DNA from: Lysobacteraceae bacterium
Lineage (GTDB): Bacteria; Bdellovibrionota; UBA1018; JAGTJX01
DNA: 64,000 nt
Direction of reading: 5' to 3'
Assembly (NCBI GenBank): GCA_023657465.1
Contig: JAGTJX010000001.1
Span: 648,358-712,357 of the forward strand
The notes under the pieces were generated by a model. The model was not told the origin of the DNA, searched no databases, and saw only the letters and a program-made list of their open reading frames with translations. A program made the translations under genes and the position numbers. Shown piece by piece: positions 9,961 through 20,370 of this stretch (its first letter is position 1; the number at the start of each line of letters is the position of its first letter).

Positions 9961-11673
9961 ATGTCAAAACGCCTAGCTGAATTATTACTAAAAGATAAGC
10001 TCATTAACGAAACTCAATACAAAGAGGCAGAGCAGAATCACGCCATTCGTGGATATGTCCGTTACTTGATTGAGAAGCAATACATCTCTGATATTAAACT
10101 CTTACAGTATTTGGGACAAAAGTTTGGACTTCCTAGTATTAACTTAGCGAAGTTCGAAGTGAAGCCTGAAGTTTTAAAGCTCATTTCTCCTGATTTAGCT
10201 AAAAAATTTAACGTCATTCCAATTCAATCGAATAAAGGAATCATTGTTATTGCAATAGTGGATCCTACATCTGTGCAGCTTGATGATATTAAGTTTGCAA
10301 CCAAGCTTACTGTTGAACCTGTACTCACAAACTATAATGCGTTTGATGCGGCGATGAGTAAGTACTATGGTGGTATCGCAAGTGCTGCTGGTGCGGCTGA
10401 AGCATACAAAGCAAAAGCAAAAAAAGAATCAGAAGATGCAGGAGATCTCGGTGGTGGTGGCGTTGAACTTGTAGAAGTTCACGACATCGACAGCGGTCAA
10501 ACTGCTTCAGATGCACCTGTAATTGCGCTGGTGAACGGGTTACTCGCTGAAGGCATCAAACGAATGGCTTCAGATATTCACATCGAACCATATGAAAAAA
10601 GAATGCGCGTTCGTATGCGTGTTGATGGAACAATGCTTGAAATCACAGAAATTCCTCTTGAGATGAAACGAGCAGTTCTAGCTCGTATGAAGATCATGTC
10701 GAGGATGGATATTTCTGAAACAAGGATTCCTCAGGATGGACGTATTAAACTGAAGTCAGGTGGAAGAGACATCGACTTCAGGGTGAATAGCATGCCCACT
10801 CTTTTCGGAGAGAAAATCGTTCTGCGTATGCTCTCCAAAGGTAACTTGCAGCTAGATTTAGAAAAACTAGGATTTGAAAGGCCGCAGCTAGATACATTCA
10901 GAAAAGGCGTGAATGCCCCCAACGGTCTCGTGCTAGTTACAGGACCTACTGGTAGCGGCAAAACAACTACTCTGTATTCAGCGCTCATGGAGTTGAATAA
11001 AACATCTGACAACCTCTCCACTGCAGAAGATCCTGTCGAATATAACTTAGAAGGTATTAATCAAGTCCAGATCAACAAGGATGTCGGACTCACATTCGCT
11101 AGCGTTTTAAGAGCACTCCTTCGTCAAGACCCAGATTCCATTCTCGTGGGGGAGATCAGGGACTATGAAACGGCTGAGACTGCAATTCAAGCCGCTCTCA
11201 CAGGTCACTTGGTTTTAAGTACGCTTCACACGAACGATGCTGCAAGTACAATTACACGTCTAATGAATATGGGAATTGAGCCGTTTCTAGTAGTCGCTTC
11301 AGTGAACACAATCGTAGCTCAAAGGCTCCTCAGAACAGTTTGCGCAAAATGTAAGGTTGAAGAACCTATTCCAAAAGAAAAACTCACTCAACTAGGATTC
11401 AGTAAGGAATCTGCAGAAAAAATTAAAACCTATAAAGGCAAAGGCTGCCAAGTGTGTGGAAACAGCGGATACAAGGGTCGTATCGCAATTTATGAAGTAT
11501 TGGATTTTTCGCCTACTCTCAAAGAAATGGTTTTAAAGGGTGCTACTTCTGCAGAAATCAAAAGAACAGCTGCCAAAGAAGGAATGAAAACACTGCGGAT
11601 GTCTGCTCTTACAAAAATGGCTGAGGGATACACTAGTTTAGAAGAAGCTCTCAGTAACACGACGGAGAATTAA
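9961..11673 (+). CDS. pilB: Type IV pilus assembly ATPase PilB
   Basis: MshEN-like N-terminus, GPTGSGKTTTLYSAL, DPVEYNLEGINQVQIN, RALLRQDPDSILVGEIRD, CxxC zinc site; ORF extends upstream to 9916, start uncertain. Confidence 0.93.
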   Translation: MSKRLAELLLKDKLINETQYKEAEQNHAIRGYVRYLIEKQYISDIKLLQYLGQKFGLPSINLAKFEVKPEVLKLISPDLAKKFNVIPIQSNKGIIVIAIVDPTSVQLDDIKFATKLTVEPVLTNYNAFDAAMSKYYGGIASAAGAAEAYKAKAKKESEDAGDLGGGGVELVEVHDIDSGQTASDAPVIALVNGLLAEGIKRMASDIHIEPYEKRMRVRMRVDGTMLEITEIPLEMKRAVLARMKIMSRMDISETRIPQDGRIKLKSGGRDIDFRVNSMPTLFGEKIVLRMLSKGNLQLDLEKLGFERPQLDTFRKGVNAPNGLVLVTGPTGSGKTTTLYSALMELNKTSDNLSTAEDPVEYNLEGINQVQINKDVGLTFASVLRALLRQDPDSILVGEIRDYETAETAIQAALTGHLVLSTLHTNDAASTITRLMNMGIEPFLVVASVNTIVAQRLLRTVCAKCKVEEPIPKEKLTQLGFSKESAEKIKTYKGKGCQVCGNSGYKGRIAIYEVLDFSPTLKEMVLKGATSAEIKRTAAKEGMKTLRMSALTKMAEGYTSLEEALSNTTEN

Positions 11674-11675
11674 TT

Positions 11676-12749
11676 ATGGGAAAAATATCGTTAGCGGCAT
11701 TGCTAAAAGCCATGGTTGATCAAGATGGATCAGACTTGCATATCACTGTCGGTGTACCACCAGAACTTCGTATTCATGGAAAAATGGTAAAAGTAAAATC
11801 TGATCCTCTCACAGCTCAGGATACAAAAGAAATTTGTTATTCAGTTATTACCGACTCTCAAAAAGCTGAATTTGAAAAGCAACTCGAACTCGATTTCTCT
11901 TTCGGGATTAAAGATGTTTCCAGGTTCAGGGGAAACATGTTTTATCAAAAGGGATCTGTAGGCGGTGTGTTCCGGAGGATTCCATTTCAAATCCCTGATT
12001 TCGACAAACTCAAACTTCCTGACATTCTTAAGAAAGTAGTGAAAGCTCCATCAGGTCTCGTGCTAGTCACAGGACCTACGGGATCTGGTAAATCGACTTC
12101 GCTAGCCTCTCTGATTGACTTACTCAATCGTGATGAGTTTGGTCATATCATGACGATCGAAGATCCTATCGAATTCGTTCATCCTCACAAAAACTGCATT
12201 GTGAATCAAAGGGAGATTGGAACTGACTCTCAGAGTTTCGATCAAGCTCTCAAACGAGTGCTTCGTCAAGACCCGGATTTCGTTCTCGTCGGAGAGTTGC
12301 GAGACGTAGAGACGATTGAACTCGCTCTCACTCTCGCAGAAACAGGTCACTTGGTATTTGGAACGCTTCACACTAACAGTGCCGTTCAGTCAATCAACCG
12401 TATAGTAAACGTTTTCCCACCCCACCAGCAGACTCAGATTAGACAGCTTCTAGCGTTCACTCTCCAGGCGATTCTCTCTCAGCAGCTCGTCACTCATTCA
12501 GATGGACATGGCAGATCAATGGTGTGCGAGCTCTTGATACCCAACATGGCGATAAGAAACTTGATGAGAGAAGACAAACTCCATCAAATCTACTCCATGA
12601 TGCAGTCTGGACAAGGAACTTCAGGAATGCAAACCATGAATCAATCGCTTATGAATCTCGTCAAGGGTGGAAAAGTATCTAAACAAGATGCAATCGGTTA
12701 CAGTTCAATGCCTGAAGAGTTAGAGAAGGCATTAGGAGGAATGAAGTAA
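11676..12749 (+). CDS. pilT: Type IV pilus retraction ATPase PilT
   Basis: DGSDLHITVGVPPELRIHGKM, GPTGSGKSTSLASLID, VGELRDVETIELALTLAETGHLVFGTLHT. Confidence 0.94.
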   Translation: MGKISLAALLKAMVDQDGSDLHITVGVPPELRIHGKMVKVKSDPLTAQDTKEICYSVITDSQKAEFEKQLELDFSFGIKDVSRFRGNMFYQKGSVGGVFRRIPFQIPDFDKLKLPDILKKVVKAPSGLVLVTGPTGSGKSTSLASLIDLLNRDEFGHIMTIEDPIEFVHPHKNCIVNQREIGTDSQSFDQALKRVLRQDPDFVLVGELRDVETIELALTLAETGHLVFGTLHTNSAVQSINRIVNVFPPHQQTQIRQLLAFTLQAILSQQLVTHSDGHGRSMVCELLIPNMAIRNLMREDKLHQIYSMMQSGQGTSGMQTMNQSLMNLVKGGKVSKQDAIGYSSMPEELEKALGGMK

Positions 12750-12750
12750 C

Positions 12751-13968
12751 GTGCCACCAGAATTTATTTATGAAGGAATAGATAAGGCCGGCAAGAAAAT
12801 CGACGGCAAAATCGATGCTCCGACTGATGGAGACGCGAGGGTCGCTCTTCGACAACAAGGTATCCGTCCGACCAAGCTCTTAAAGGCAAATGCACTAAAC
12901 ATGGATTTAGGAACACTGTTTGGTGGCGGTGGAACTGTTACTACAGAAAACCTAGTGACCATGACAAGACAGCTTCACGTTCTCATCACTTCTGGTATTC
13001 CACTTGTACAAGGATTAGAAATTCTCGCTGATCAGAGTCCCAAGGGAACTCTGAAGAACATTCTCATCACTGTGAAAGAAAAAGTTTCGGGAGGGATGTT
13101 CTTCTGGGAGTCGCTTGCTGCGTATCCTAAAGCTTTTCCTAAGCTCTACATCTCACTCATTCGTGCCGGTGAATCCTCAGGAGCTATGGACCAAATGTTG
13201 AAGCGTCTCACTCGCTATCTTGATGATGCTGATCGTTTGTCTAAGATGCTAAAAGCAGCAATGATGTACCCCATCATTGTTGTTTCGATTGGAGCTGCTG
13301 TTGTATCTTGTATGCTCATTTTTGTTATCCCGAAATTCGAAGAGCTGCTTGCTTCAGGCGGACAGTCCCTTCCTGGTCCAACTCAATTCGTGATCACGCT
13401 CTCGCATTTTCTAATCAATAATATTGTAGCGATATTAGTAGGTGGCGGAGTTGGTTTTTATTTCTTAAAACGATTCATGGGTACCGAATCTGGCAGAGCA
13501 ATGATGGATCAATTGGCATTTCGGCTGCCTCTTTTCGGTGAGCTTGCTAAAAAAGGTGGCGTTGCACGTTTCTCACGTACGATGTCAACACTCCTTGCTT
13601 CAGGAGTGAACCTTCTTGATGCTATTGATATTTGTATCGCAACAATTGACAACTACGTCCTCGAAGATGCGGTGAAGAAAGTGAAAGCTGAAGTTGAAGG
13701 CGGTAAAACGCTTGGCCAAGTCGTGAGCCGAATCGAAGTCTTCCCAAGGATGGCAGTGCAGATGATCACTGTGGGTGAGACAACTGGAAATCTAGATAAA
13801 ATGTTAGAGCGCGTGGCAGATTTCTATGAACAAGAAGTCGAAACTCTCGTGGGCGGCATAACAAAGCTCATTGAACCTCTAGTTCTGGTGTTCCTAGGTG
13901 GCACAGTCGGTGGAATCATGATCGCAATGTATCTACCAATTTTCAAAATGGCGGGTGGCTCAGAATAG
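12751..13968 (+). CDS. pilC: Type IV pilus inner-membrane platform protein PilC
   Basis: FIYEGIDKAGKKIDGKIDA, TRQLHVLITSGIPLVQGLEIL, GETTGNLDKMLERVADFYEQEVE; GTG start. Confidence 0.93.
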   Translation: MPPEFIYEGIDKAGKKIDGKIDAPTDGDARVALRQQGIRPTKLLKANALNMDLGTLFGGGGTVTTENLVTMTRQLHVLITSGIPLVQGLEILADQSPKGTLKNILITVKEKVSGGMFFWESLAAYPKAFPKLYISLIRAGESSGAMDQMLKRLTRYLDDADRLSKMLKAAMMYPIIVVSIGAAVVSCMLIFVIPKFEELLASGGQSLPGPTQFVITLSHFLINNIVAILVGGGVGFYFLKRFMGTESGRAMMDQLAFRLPLFGELAKKGGVARFSRTMSTLLASGVNLLDAIDICIATIDNYVLEDAVKKVKAEVEGGKTLGQVVSRIEVFPRMAVQMITVGETTGNLDKMLERVADFYEQEVETLVGGITKLIEPLVLVFLGGTVGGIMIAMYLPIFKMAGGSE

Positions 13969-13971
13969 AGA

Positions 13972-15066
13972 ATGACTAACATCTTAGGCGAATCCACTGC
14001 TGTCAATAATCTCATCAAGATCATTAATCAAGTCTCTGGATCTAAAATTAATATTCTGATCATTGGTGAGAGTGGAACAGGTAAAGAACTCGTTGCTAAA
14101 ATGATCCATGAAACAGGCCCATTGAAAAATGAGCCCTTCATTCCTGTAAACTGTGGAGCCATTCCAGAAAATCTCATTGAAAGTGAACTCTTCGGTCATA
14201 AGAAGGGAAGTTTCACTGGTGCAACGTCTGATAAACCCGGTTTATTCGAAGTGGCTAGTGGTGGAACTTTGTTTTTAGACGAAGTGGGCGAGCTTCCACT
14301 CACGATGCAGGTGAAACTCCTGCGTGCTTTGCAAGAGCGCACGATTCGTAAAGTAGGCGGCGTCGATACCATCAAAGTAGATGCGAGAATCATCGCTGCT
14401 ACCAATAGAAATCTAGAAGAAGCGGTGAAGAAGGGTACATTTAGAGAAGATCTCTATTACAGACTCAATGTGGTTTTAATCAAGACCCCTCCACTCAGAG
14501 ACCGTGAGAATGATATTGATATTCTGGCTAAGGCATTTCTAAAAAAGTTCAACGACAAGCAAGGCAAGAAACTCAAAGGTTTCCATCCAGAAGTCATGAG
14601 GACATATTACAAATATCAATGGCCAGGAAATATTAGAGAGTTTGAAAACATTCTGGAAAGAGCAGTCACGCTTGAAAATTCAGATGTGATTACTGCTTCG
14701 ACGTTCCCAATATCTCTGATGAAAGTGTATCAAGAGCTGGGCCCAGAGAGCGCTGATGTGAATGCACCCAAGATCAAGAATCTCCCTGCTATGCCTCCTG
14801 TACATTTCGGTGAAGGACACATTGAGCTTACTAAGCTACTAAAAAGTATTGAGGGAGTTTATTCGGAGTCTGCTTTAGCACTCACGGGTGGAGACATTGC
14901 TCGCGCTGCTGAATGGGTTGGCGATAGTGTGAAGGATTTCCAAAAACGAATGACTAGCTTAGGATTAAAAACCGGCCAAAAATCCAGTGATCATCTTAAA
15001 TCCCAAGACAAGAAAAGCAAAAAAACCAATCAACATCAATCCGCCAACAAAAAGAGCCGGAAATAA
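13972..15066 (+). CDS. Sigma-54-dependent transcriptional activator lacking a receiver domain
   Basis: AAA+ starts at residue 1: IGESGTGKELVAK, ELFGHKKGSFTGAT (GSFTGA variant of GAFTGA), RIIAATNRNLEE, WPGNIREFENILERA; Fis-like C-terminus. Confidence 0.88.
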   Translation: MTNILGESTAVNNLIKIINQVSGSKINILIIGESGTGKELVAKMIHETGPLKNEPFIPVNCGAIPENLIESELFGHKKGSFTGATSDKPGLFEVASGGTLFLDEVGELPLTMQVKLLRALQERTIRKVGGVDTIKVDARIIAATNRNLEEAVKKGTFREDLYYRLNVVLIKTPPLRDRENDIDILAKAFLKKFNDKQGKKLKGFHPEVMRTYYKYQWPGNIREFENILERAVTLENSDVITASTFPISLMKVYQELGPESADVNAPKIKNLPAMPPVHFGEGHIELTKLLKSIEGVYSESALALTGGDIARAAEWVGDSVKDFQKRMTSLGLKTGQKSSDHLKSQDKKSKKTNQHQSANKKSRK

Positions 15067-15672
15067 TACGATTGCAAATGTTCTTGCAGTACTGATGCGA
15101 TAAACAGTCTTAATCGCTTGAACGAGTACAAAGAAACTCCACACAGGAGCTACGAATGCTCCGACTACTGGAACTAAATAGAATACGTAAGGCACGAGAG
15201 AGTAAGAATAGATTTTAACGGTGGTCTCTACGCGATGTTCAGAGGGTGCCCCGTCCTTCCCAGCGTCTACGAAAAGTCTTACGGCGATGTAGATGATCGA
15301 TGCGGAGATCACAATCTTGATCAGAGTCCCAATTGGATCTGCTAGCACAGGCCCAAGCTTCAAAAACAAAATAATATTAGGATCCTTGAGCCTACTTAAG
15401 AGAGCCATGCTGCTTGAGTCTTGAGTGAAGTTGCTAAAGCGCTTGAGAAGTTCTTCTATATTCTGATCGAAGACCTCACTCCAGAAAAACTGAGCAATGA
15501 CACCGATCCAATGAATGATGAGTCCTAGAGTGATGGACTGTCCTAGTCTGCCAGTGTGAGGCATGGCTGTAAAAAATTTGGATGGAGAAAACAAAATGGT
15601 GCCAAGAACGTTTGAGAGATTGACGTACCAAGGAGTCTTAGGTGGAGCAGTGGTTTCAGTTTCTTCGGTCAT
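14965..15672 (-). CDS. YIP1-family membrane protein
   Basis: PWYVNLSNVLGTILFSPSKFF; multiple TM helices. Confidence 0.65.
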   Translation of the reverse strand: MTEETETTAPPKTPWYVNLSNVLGTILFSPSKFFTAMPHTGRLGQSITLGLIIHWIGVIAQFFWSEVFDQNIEELLKRFSNFTQDSSSMALLSRLKDPNIILFLKLGPVLADPIGTLIKIVISASIIYIAVRLFVDAGKDGAPSEHRVETTVKIYSYSLVPYVFYLVPVVGAFVAPVWSFFVLVQAIKTVYRISTARTFAIVLFPALFVGGLMLIGFFAFLVLGFKMITGFLAGF

Positions 15673-17093
15673 TTAATGAGCGTTTCCTTTTTCCAAGGTA
15701 ACGCATCATCTAAAAGGTTGTCGAGTTTAAATGTTTCAGGACGTTTGGAGTTGAGATCACGTGCGTAGAGGGTGTTTTTTGATTTCCAGACCAACAACTT
15801 CCTTACTGGTGGTTGCTTCGCATCATTGAAAAATTCAATCTCCAATGAAGAATCTCCCGTACCTGGCTTCTTTGTTTCGGCAATGAACTCTTGAACGCGG
15901 TTGCCAGAGAGTCTTTCTAGAATCTTATTAATGGAATCTTGAATAGCTTGAGTTTTGACTTCGAAGACACTCCACTTGTCATCGGTCTTAATAGCAGTGA
16001 GTCCGTCTTTTCCGAGATTTCCACCTGTGAATTTGATTTGTTTGAGTTCAAAACGATCAGTAGAAGAGATGAGTTTAGAAAATCTGAGATCCTTCAATCC
16101 TAGATTCATCTTCTCAAACTGCATGCCATCGATTTCATAGACAGGATCAGCTCCAGTTAAAGTCAGAATAGATCGATCTTCTTCTTTTTTGGTCTTAGAG
16201 TTGATTTTTTTAATCTTATAAAGCTTAGCAGTGATCGATTGAGTGGCGTCTTTCTTGATCGTGAGCTCAACAAGTGGAGCAGATAATGGGATCGCAGATT
16301 TCGGTAGGAAATCTTTAGCAGTTACATTCATGGTTGAAGTTAAGAAATTATCAATGTTCTCAATGTCGCCCGAGAACTCAGAGTTAAGAGTCCAAAGACC
16401 ATTCTTACGATCGCCAGAGATTGAGCCTTTTTTGGATTTGAGGTTGAATTGGACAACTTCAAACGTTTGAACTGGGAAAATTTTCTTATTACGCCAATAA
16501 GCGAGATCGTGTTCAAAATTTGCTTTAAAATGCGAGGGAACTAAGAACACAGTGTTTTCATCAAGGCTCGACTTTACGGAGAGTGAGAAGAATGATTCAC
16601 CGATCGGATGAATATTGCCTAAATACAGAATCTGCTTTCCTCCACTTGCTAATGTCACAGTCACTTTTTTGCTTTCGGTGCTGGATCGATCCGAAGGACT
16701 CACGCCGTATTCCTTCAGGAGTCTTGTTTTGGTTTCAGGTGATTCATCCTTAAGTGAGATCATCTCAGGAGCGGAGAGATTCACGATCCCAGAGAGAAGA
16801 GCATTAATATTGGACTCATCACCCGTATGAGTTTCAGGAGAGATGATTTGCCACTTAGAAGAGTCGCCAGCTTTACAGAGTTTCTTGTCTGTATCTAAGC
16901 ATTTGAATGTGAAAGAGCTCTTGCCATCAGTGATTTGGATTTCACTCACGGCTTGCTCCTTCAGTGCAAATGGCATTTTTTTAGATTCTTCAGCGTCTTC
17001 TTGTTTTGGTTTTAATGAAAACTCATGCCAATAGACAACAGTGCTCAAGACTCCTAGCACTGCTGCTAGGATTGCTGTTTTCTTCCACATCAC
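15669..17093 (-). CDS. DUF4340-like protein associated with a Gld-type ABC transporter
   Basis: N-terminal TM; repeated KLYKIKK/VYEIDG-type segments; sits directly after the GldG-like gene. Confidence 0.65.
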   Translation of the reverse strand: MMWKKTAILAAVLGVLSTVVYWHEFSLKPKQEDAEESKKMPFALKEQAVSEIQITDGKSSFTFKCLDTDKKLCKAGDSSKWQIISPETHTGDESNINALLSGIVNLSAPEMISLKDESPETKTRLLKEYGVSPSDRSSTESKKVTVTLASGGKQILYLGNIHPIGESFFSLSVKSSLDENTVFLVPSHFKANFEHDLAYWRNKKIFPVQTFEVVQFNLKSKKGSISGDRKNGLWTLNSEFSGDIENIDNFLTSTMNVTAKDFLPKSAIPLSAPLVELTIKKDATQSITAKLYKIKKINSKTKKEEDRSILTLTGADPVYEIDGMQFEKMNLGLKDLRFSKLISSTDRFELKQIKFTGGNLGKDGLTAIKTDDKWSVFEVKTQAIQDSINKILERLSGNRVQEFIAETKKPGTGDSSLEIEFFNDAKQPPVRKLLVWKSKNTLYARDLNSKRPETFKLDNLLDDALPWKKETLIK

Positions 17094-18610
17094 AGTTTCT
17101 TTCTCCTAATCCAGATCACAATTCCAAGAATTGAGATGAATAGAGGAATAATTACAACTGTCGTCCAGAAGATCACCAGACCTACTGCTGCAGTGAGATT
17201 GACTTGGCCAGCATCGTCTTCCTTAGCGCGGATAGAGATGGAACTTTCGTCTTCAACGAGCCAGCTAATCGAATTTAAGAAAAGATCCATGTTGCCGCCG
17301 TAGCGTGAGTAGTTGTTGGTTGCAAAATGTGCGGAACCAAAAACGACGAGACGGGTGTTGCGTGGCGCTTTGGAGTCCTTGAGTTTTCCGTCGACAGAGA
17401 CCATCGCGTTGACAGGGCCTTTGAGATCCTTGTCAGTGACTTTGAGTTGTCCTTTGGCTAAGTCTTTCAGATCCTTAATAGCCACACTCTTAGGAGTGGT
17501 CTGAGCAAGCCACTTCACTTTCAGTGTGTCTGGAGCGCCTGGCATGATTTCAAGTGGGCGAGCAAACGGGAAGAAGCAATTCGCCTGGAAGTCTTTGGTG
17601 ATGCTCACTTCCTTAGAGAAGGTAGCCAAGATAGGAACAGAAGCATCGACTCCCATCATTCGTGAGAATGGATCCACTACAAGATAGAGGGGGGACTTCA
17701 CGTACCATTTAGCAAGAAGTGTTGTCATCTCCTTGGGTAGGTCTGCACCTTTGAGATCCATATCTAGTGCGATTGCAGCTCTTCCACCGTTTGAGAGATA
17801 GTCATCAAGCGACTTCGCTTCAGAAGCGAAGAGTGCCTTGTTAGTGCCGATCATGACGAGAGCGTCGCAATCAGATGGAACATTGGGTTCTTGGGCGAGA
17901 GTAATAGACTTCACGTTGTAGGATTGATCTTCTAAACCCTTCTTAGCAGCATCAAAACCATCGGGTTGGCCATTAGCGAAGGACTTCTCTCCATGACCTG
18001 TGATGTAGCAGACCGTAGGCTTCTTATCTTTGATAAGTTTCGCTAGTGCGTTTGTGAGTTTCTCCTCTGTAGGTTCTTCGACTTTCTGATTGATCTCACC
18101 GTATTGGAGAATGGCAGTGTCGTACTTATTCACACCCGCTGTTTTTGCGCGAGTAGGTTCCTTATCTGGATCAATGTATTCAATTTTGAATTTAGGGCTC
18201 ATCGATTTGAAATTATCGAAGAGAGGGCGATACTTCTCACGGATGCCGACTTTGGAATAAAAAGAAACTTGAAGATCCTTAGACAAGCTCTTCACAAGCT
18301 TGCTTGATTGATCAGAAACAGTGTTGAGTTTGTTTTTCGTAAGATCGAGCTTACCTGGGTAACGTTGACCTAAAAAGTTTAATACTCCCAAGATCGAGAT
18401 CACGAGTACACCAATCATCACGCTGTTGAACGTGTATGCAGCGGTACGAGAAGTGAGTGCGCGTCTGTTCTCACGAATGAGAAGACCTAGATCGATGAGC
18501 CAGAGTGCAGCAATGACAGCAGTAATCCAGGACTTATCTTCAAGCAAAATAGTGGAGAAGAGAGTCCCAAGAGATAAAACACCAAATCCAATCCAAAGTA
18601 GTTTCGACAT
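17090..18610 (-). CDS. GldG-like ABC transporter auxiliary protein
   Basis: LDLTKNKLNTVSDQSSKLVKSL, VCYITGHGEKSF, NSISWLVEDESSISIR, C-terminal TM. Confidence 0.82.
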   Translation of the reverse strand: MSKLLWIGFGVLSLGTLFSTILLEDKSWITAVIAALWLIDLGLLIRENRRALTSRTAAYTFNSVMIGVLVISILGVLNFLGQRYPGKLDLTKNKLNTVSDQSSKLVKSLSKDLQVSFYSKVGIREKYRPLFDNFKSMSPKFKIEYIDPDKEPTRAKTAGVNKYDTAILQYGEINQKVEEPTEEKLTNALAKLIKDKKPTVCYITGHGEKSFANGQPDGFDAAKKGLEDQSYNVKSITLAQEPNVPSDCDALVMIGTNKALFASEAKSLDDYLSNGGRAAIALDMDLKGADLPKEMTTLLAKWYVKSPLYLVVDPFSRMMGVDASVPILATFSKEVSITKDFQANCFFPFARPLEIMPGAPDTLKVKWLAQTTPKSVAIKDLKDLAKGQLKVTDKDLKGPVNAMVSVDGKLKDSKAPRNTRLVVFGSAHFATNNYSRYGGNMDLFLNSISWLVEDESSISIRAKEDDAGQVNLTAAVGLVIFWTTVVIIPLFISILGIVIWIRRKKL

Positions 18611-18617
18611 GATTCAA

Positions 18618-19382
18618 TTACCTCCAACGATAGGAATCTAAAACTTGATGAGTGAAAAACAATCCTAGTCCAATAAACGAAACGTAGAAAATCACATCTC
18701 CAGACTGAATCATTCCCTGTGAAAAATTATTGTAGTGACCAATGAGCGAGAGATAATTCAGAAACTCTCCCATCACTGGACCTGTAGATTGAGACGCCCA
18801 GCTAATGAGCCAGAGGAATAATCCTGAGGCGAATGTCAGAGCACCTGCGACGATCTGATTTTCCGTCATTGCTGAAAACAAAATTCCAATGGAAAGATAG
18901 CAGCCCGAAAGAAGGAGAGTCCCTAAGATGCTGGTGAACACGACACCGATGTCAGGATTCCCCGTGAGAAATAGAATGACGGGGTAAGTGAATGTGATTC
19001 CAACCATGACCAGAACAAGAAGGAATGCCGAGAGAAACTTCCCTAAGATCGTCTCCATGAGAGTTACAGGAGAAGTCATGAGGAGTTCAATAGTGTGGAG
19101 CTTCTTCTCTTCGGAGAAGAGTCTCATCGTGATGAACGGAGTGAGGAACAAAAGGATAACGTTCATGTTTCCGTAGAGAGGGCGAATGATTCCTTCAGAG
19201 ATACTGACAGACTTACCCATTCCGTAGCTACGGTACTGAAGGTTCATTGAATTGAAGTGAGAGAGATTGAAGAAGAACATCCAGCCCATGATGGTCAGGA
19301 AACCAGCAATCACAATGTAGGCGATCGGCGAGGTGAAGTAAGATCTGAAGTCCTTAGTGGCAATAGTCCAAACTTTTTTCAT
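18618..19382 (-). CDS. ABC transporter permease, GldF-like
   Basis: FRSYFTSPIAYIVIAGFL, PFITMRLFSEEKKLHTIELLMTSPVT. Confidence 0.83.
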   Translation of the reverse strand: MKKVWTIATKDFRSYFTSPIAYIVIAGFLTIMGWMFFFNLSHFNSMNLQYRSYGMGKSVSISEGIIRPLYGNMNVILLFLTPFITMRLFSEEKKLHTIELLMTSPVTLMETILGKFLSAFLLVLVMVGITFTYPVILFLTGNPDIGVVFTSILGTLLLSGCYLSIGILFSAMTENQIVAGALTFASGLFLWLISWASQSTGPVMGEFLNYLSLIGHYNNFSQGMIQSGDVIFYVSFIGLGLFFTHQVLDSYRWR

Positions 19383-20308
19383 GATATTTTCTCCTCAGTA
19401 GTGAGTTGTAAGAAGATGTCCTCTAGGTTGACCTTCTCAGAGCTGAATTCAAGAACGCCAAGTCCCTTGCCAACAGCGGCAGCAACGATCTGATCTCTTG
19501 AATCCATTCCGGATTGGGTGAGTTCAATGATGAGTTTGTTTCCAGCGAGTGAAGCGGACTTCACACCTGAGATTGATTGAATCGATTGTGCAGCATCGCT
19601 TGATGGGTTTTTAATAGTCATGTTGTAGATGAGTCCCTTGCGAAGGCGCGCGGAGATTTGGTCCAGTGTGTCTTGTGCTACGATCTTGCCCTTACTGATG
19701 ACGATGATCCTCTGACAAGTCGCTGTGACCTCAGGAAGAATGTGTGAGCTTAAAATCACAGTGTGATCGCCTGCGAGAGACTTGATGAGCTCTCGGATCT
19801 CAATGATCTGCTTAGGATCAAGACCCACAGTCGGTTCATCGAGGATTAAGACTTTTGGATTATGTACGAGAGCTTGGGCAAGGCCTACGCGTTGACGGTA
19901 ACCCTTAGAGAGATTCCCGATGATCCTTTTCCCCACATCTGTGAGAGAAGTTTTCTCTAAAGCGAGATCGACTGCGGTTTTGAGTTTTGACTTCGGAACA
20001 TCGTGAAGTTTCGCTGCGAACTCGACGTAATCACGTACGACCATATCGAGATAGACTGGTGGTGTTTCGGGGAGGTAGCCAATATTGCGTTTGAGTTCAA
20101 TTGGGTTTTTGAACACTTCGTATCCCGCAACAGTTGCAGAACCTGAAGTTGCAGGCATGAATCCTGTGAGGATTTTCATCGTAGTGGACTTACCGGCACC
20201 GTTAGGTCCTAGGAATCCTACGATTTCACCTGGGTGAATTTCGAAACTTAAATCTTGGATGGCAGAACGAGGACCATATTGTTTGGTCAAATGTGAAACG
20301 TTGATCAT
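19379..20308 (-). CDS. ABC transporter ATP-binding protein, GldA-like
   Basis: GFLGPNGAGKSTTMKILTGF, LSKGYRQRVGLAQAL, LILDEPTVGLDPKQ. Confidence 0.88.
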   Translation of the reverse strand: MINVSHLTKQYGPRSAIQDLSFEIHPGEIVGFLGPNGAGKSTTMKILTGFMPATSGSATVAGYEVFKNPIELKRNIGYLPETPPVYLDMVVRDYVEFAAKLHDVPKSKLKTAVDLALEKTSLTDVGKRIIGNLSKGYRQRVGLAQALVHNPKVLILDEPTVGLDPKQIIEIRELIKSLAGDHTVILSSHILPEVTATCQRIIVISKGKIVAQDTLDQISARLRKGLIYNMTIKNPSSDAAQSIQSISGVKSASLAGNKLIIELTQSGMDSRDQIVAAAVGKGLGVLEFSSEKVNLEDIFLQLTTEEKIS

Positions 20309-20370
20309 AAGTACATGAATGATTTGACCAAACTAGAATACTGTCAAGGTGCTTTATGTAGATTTTGATG

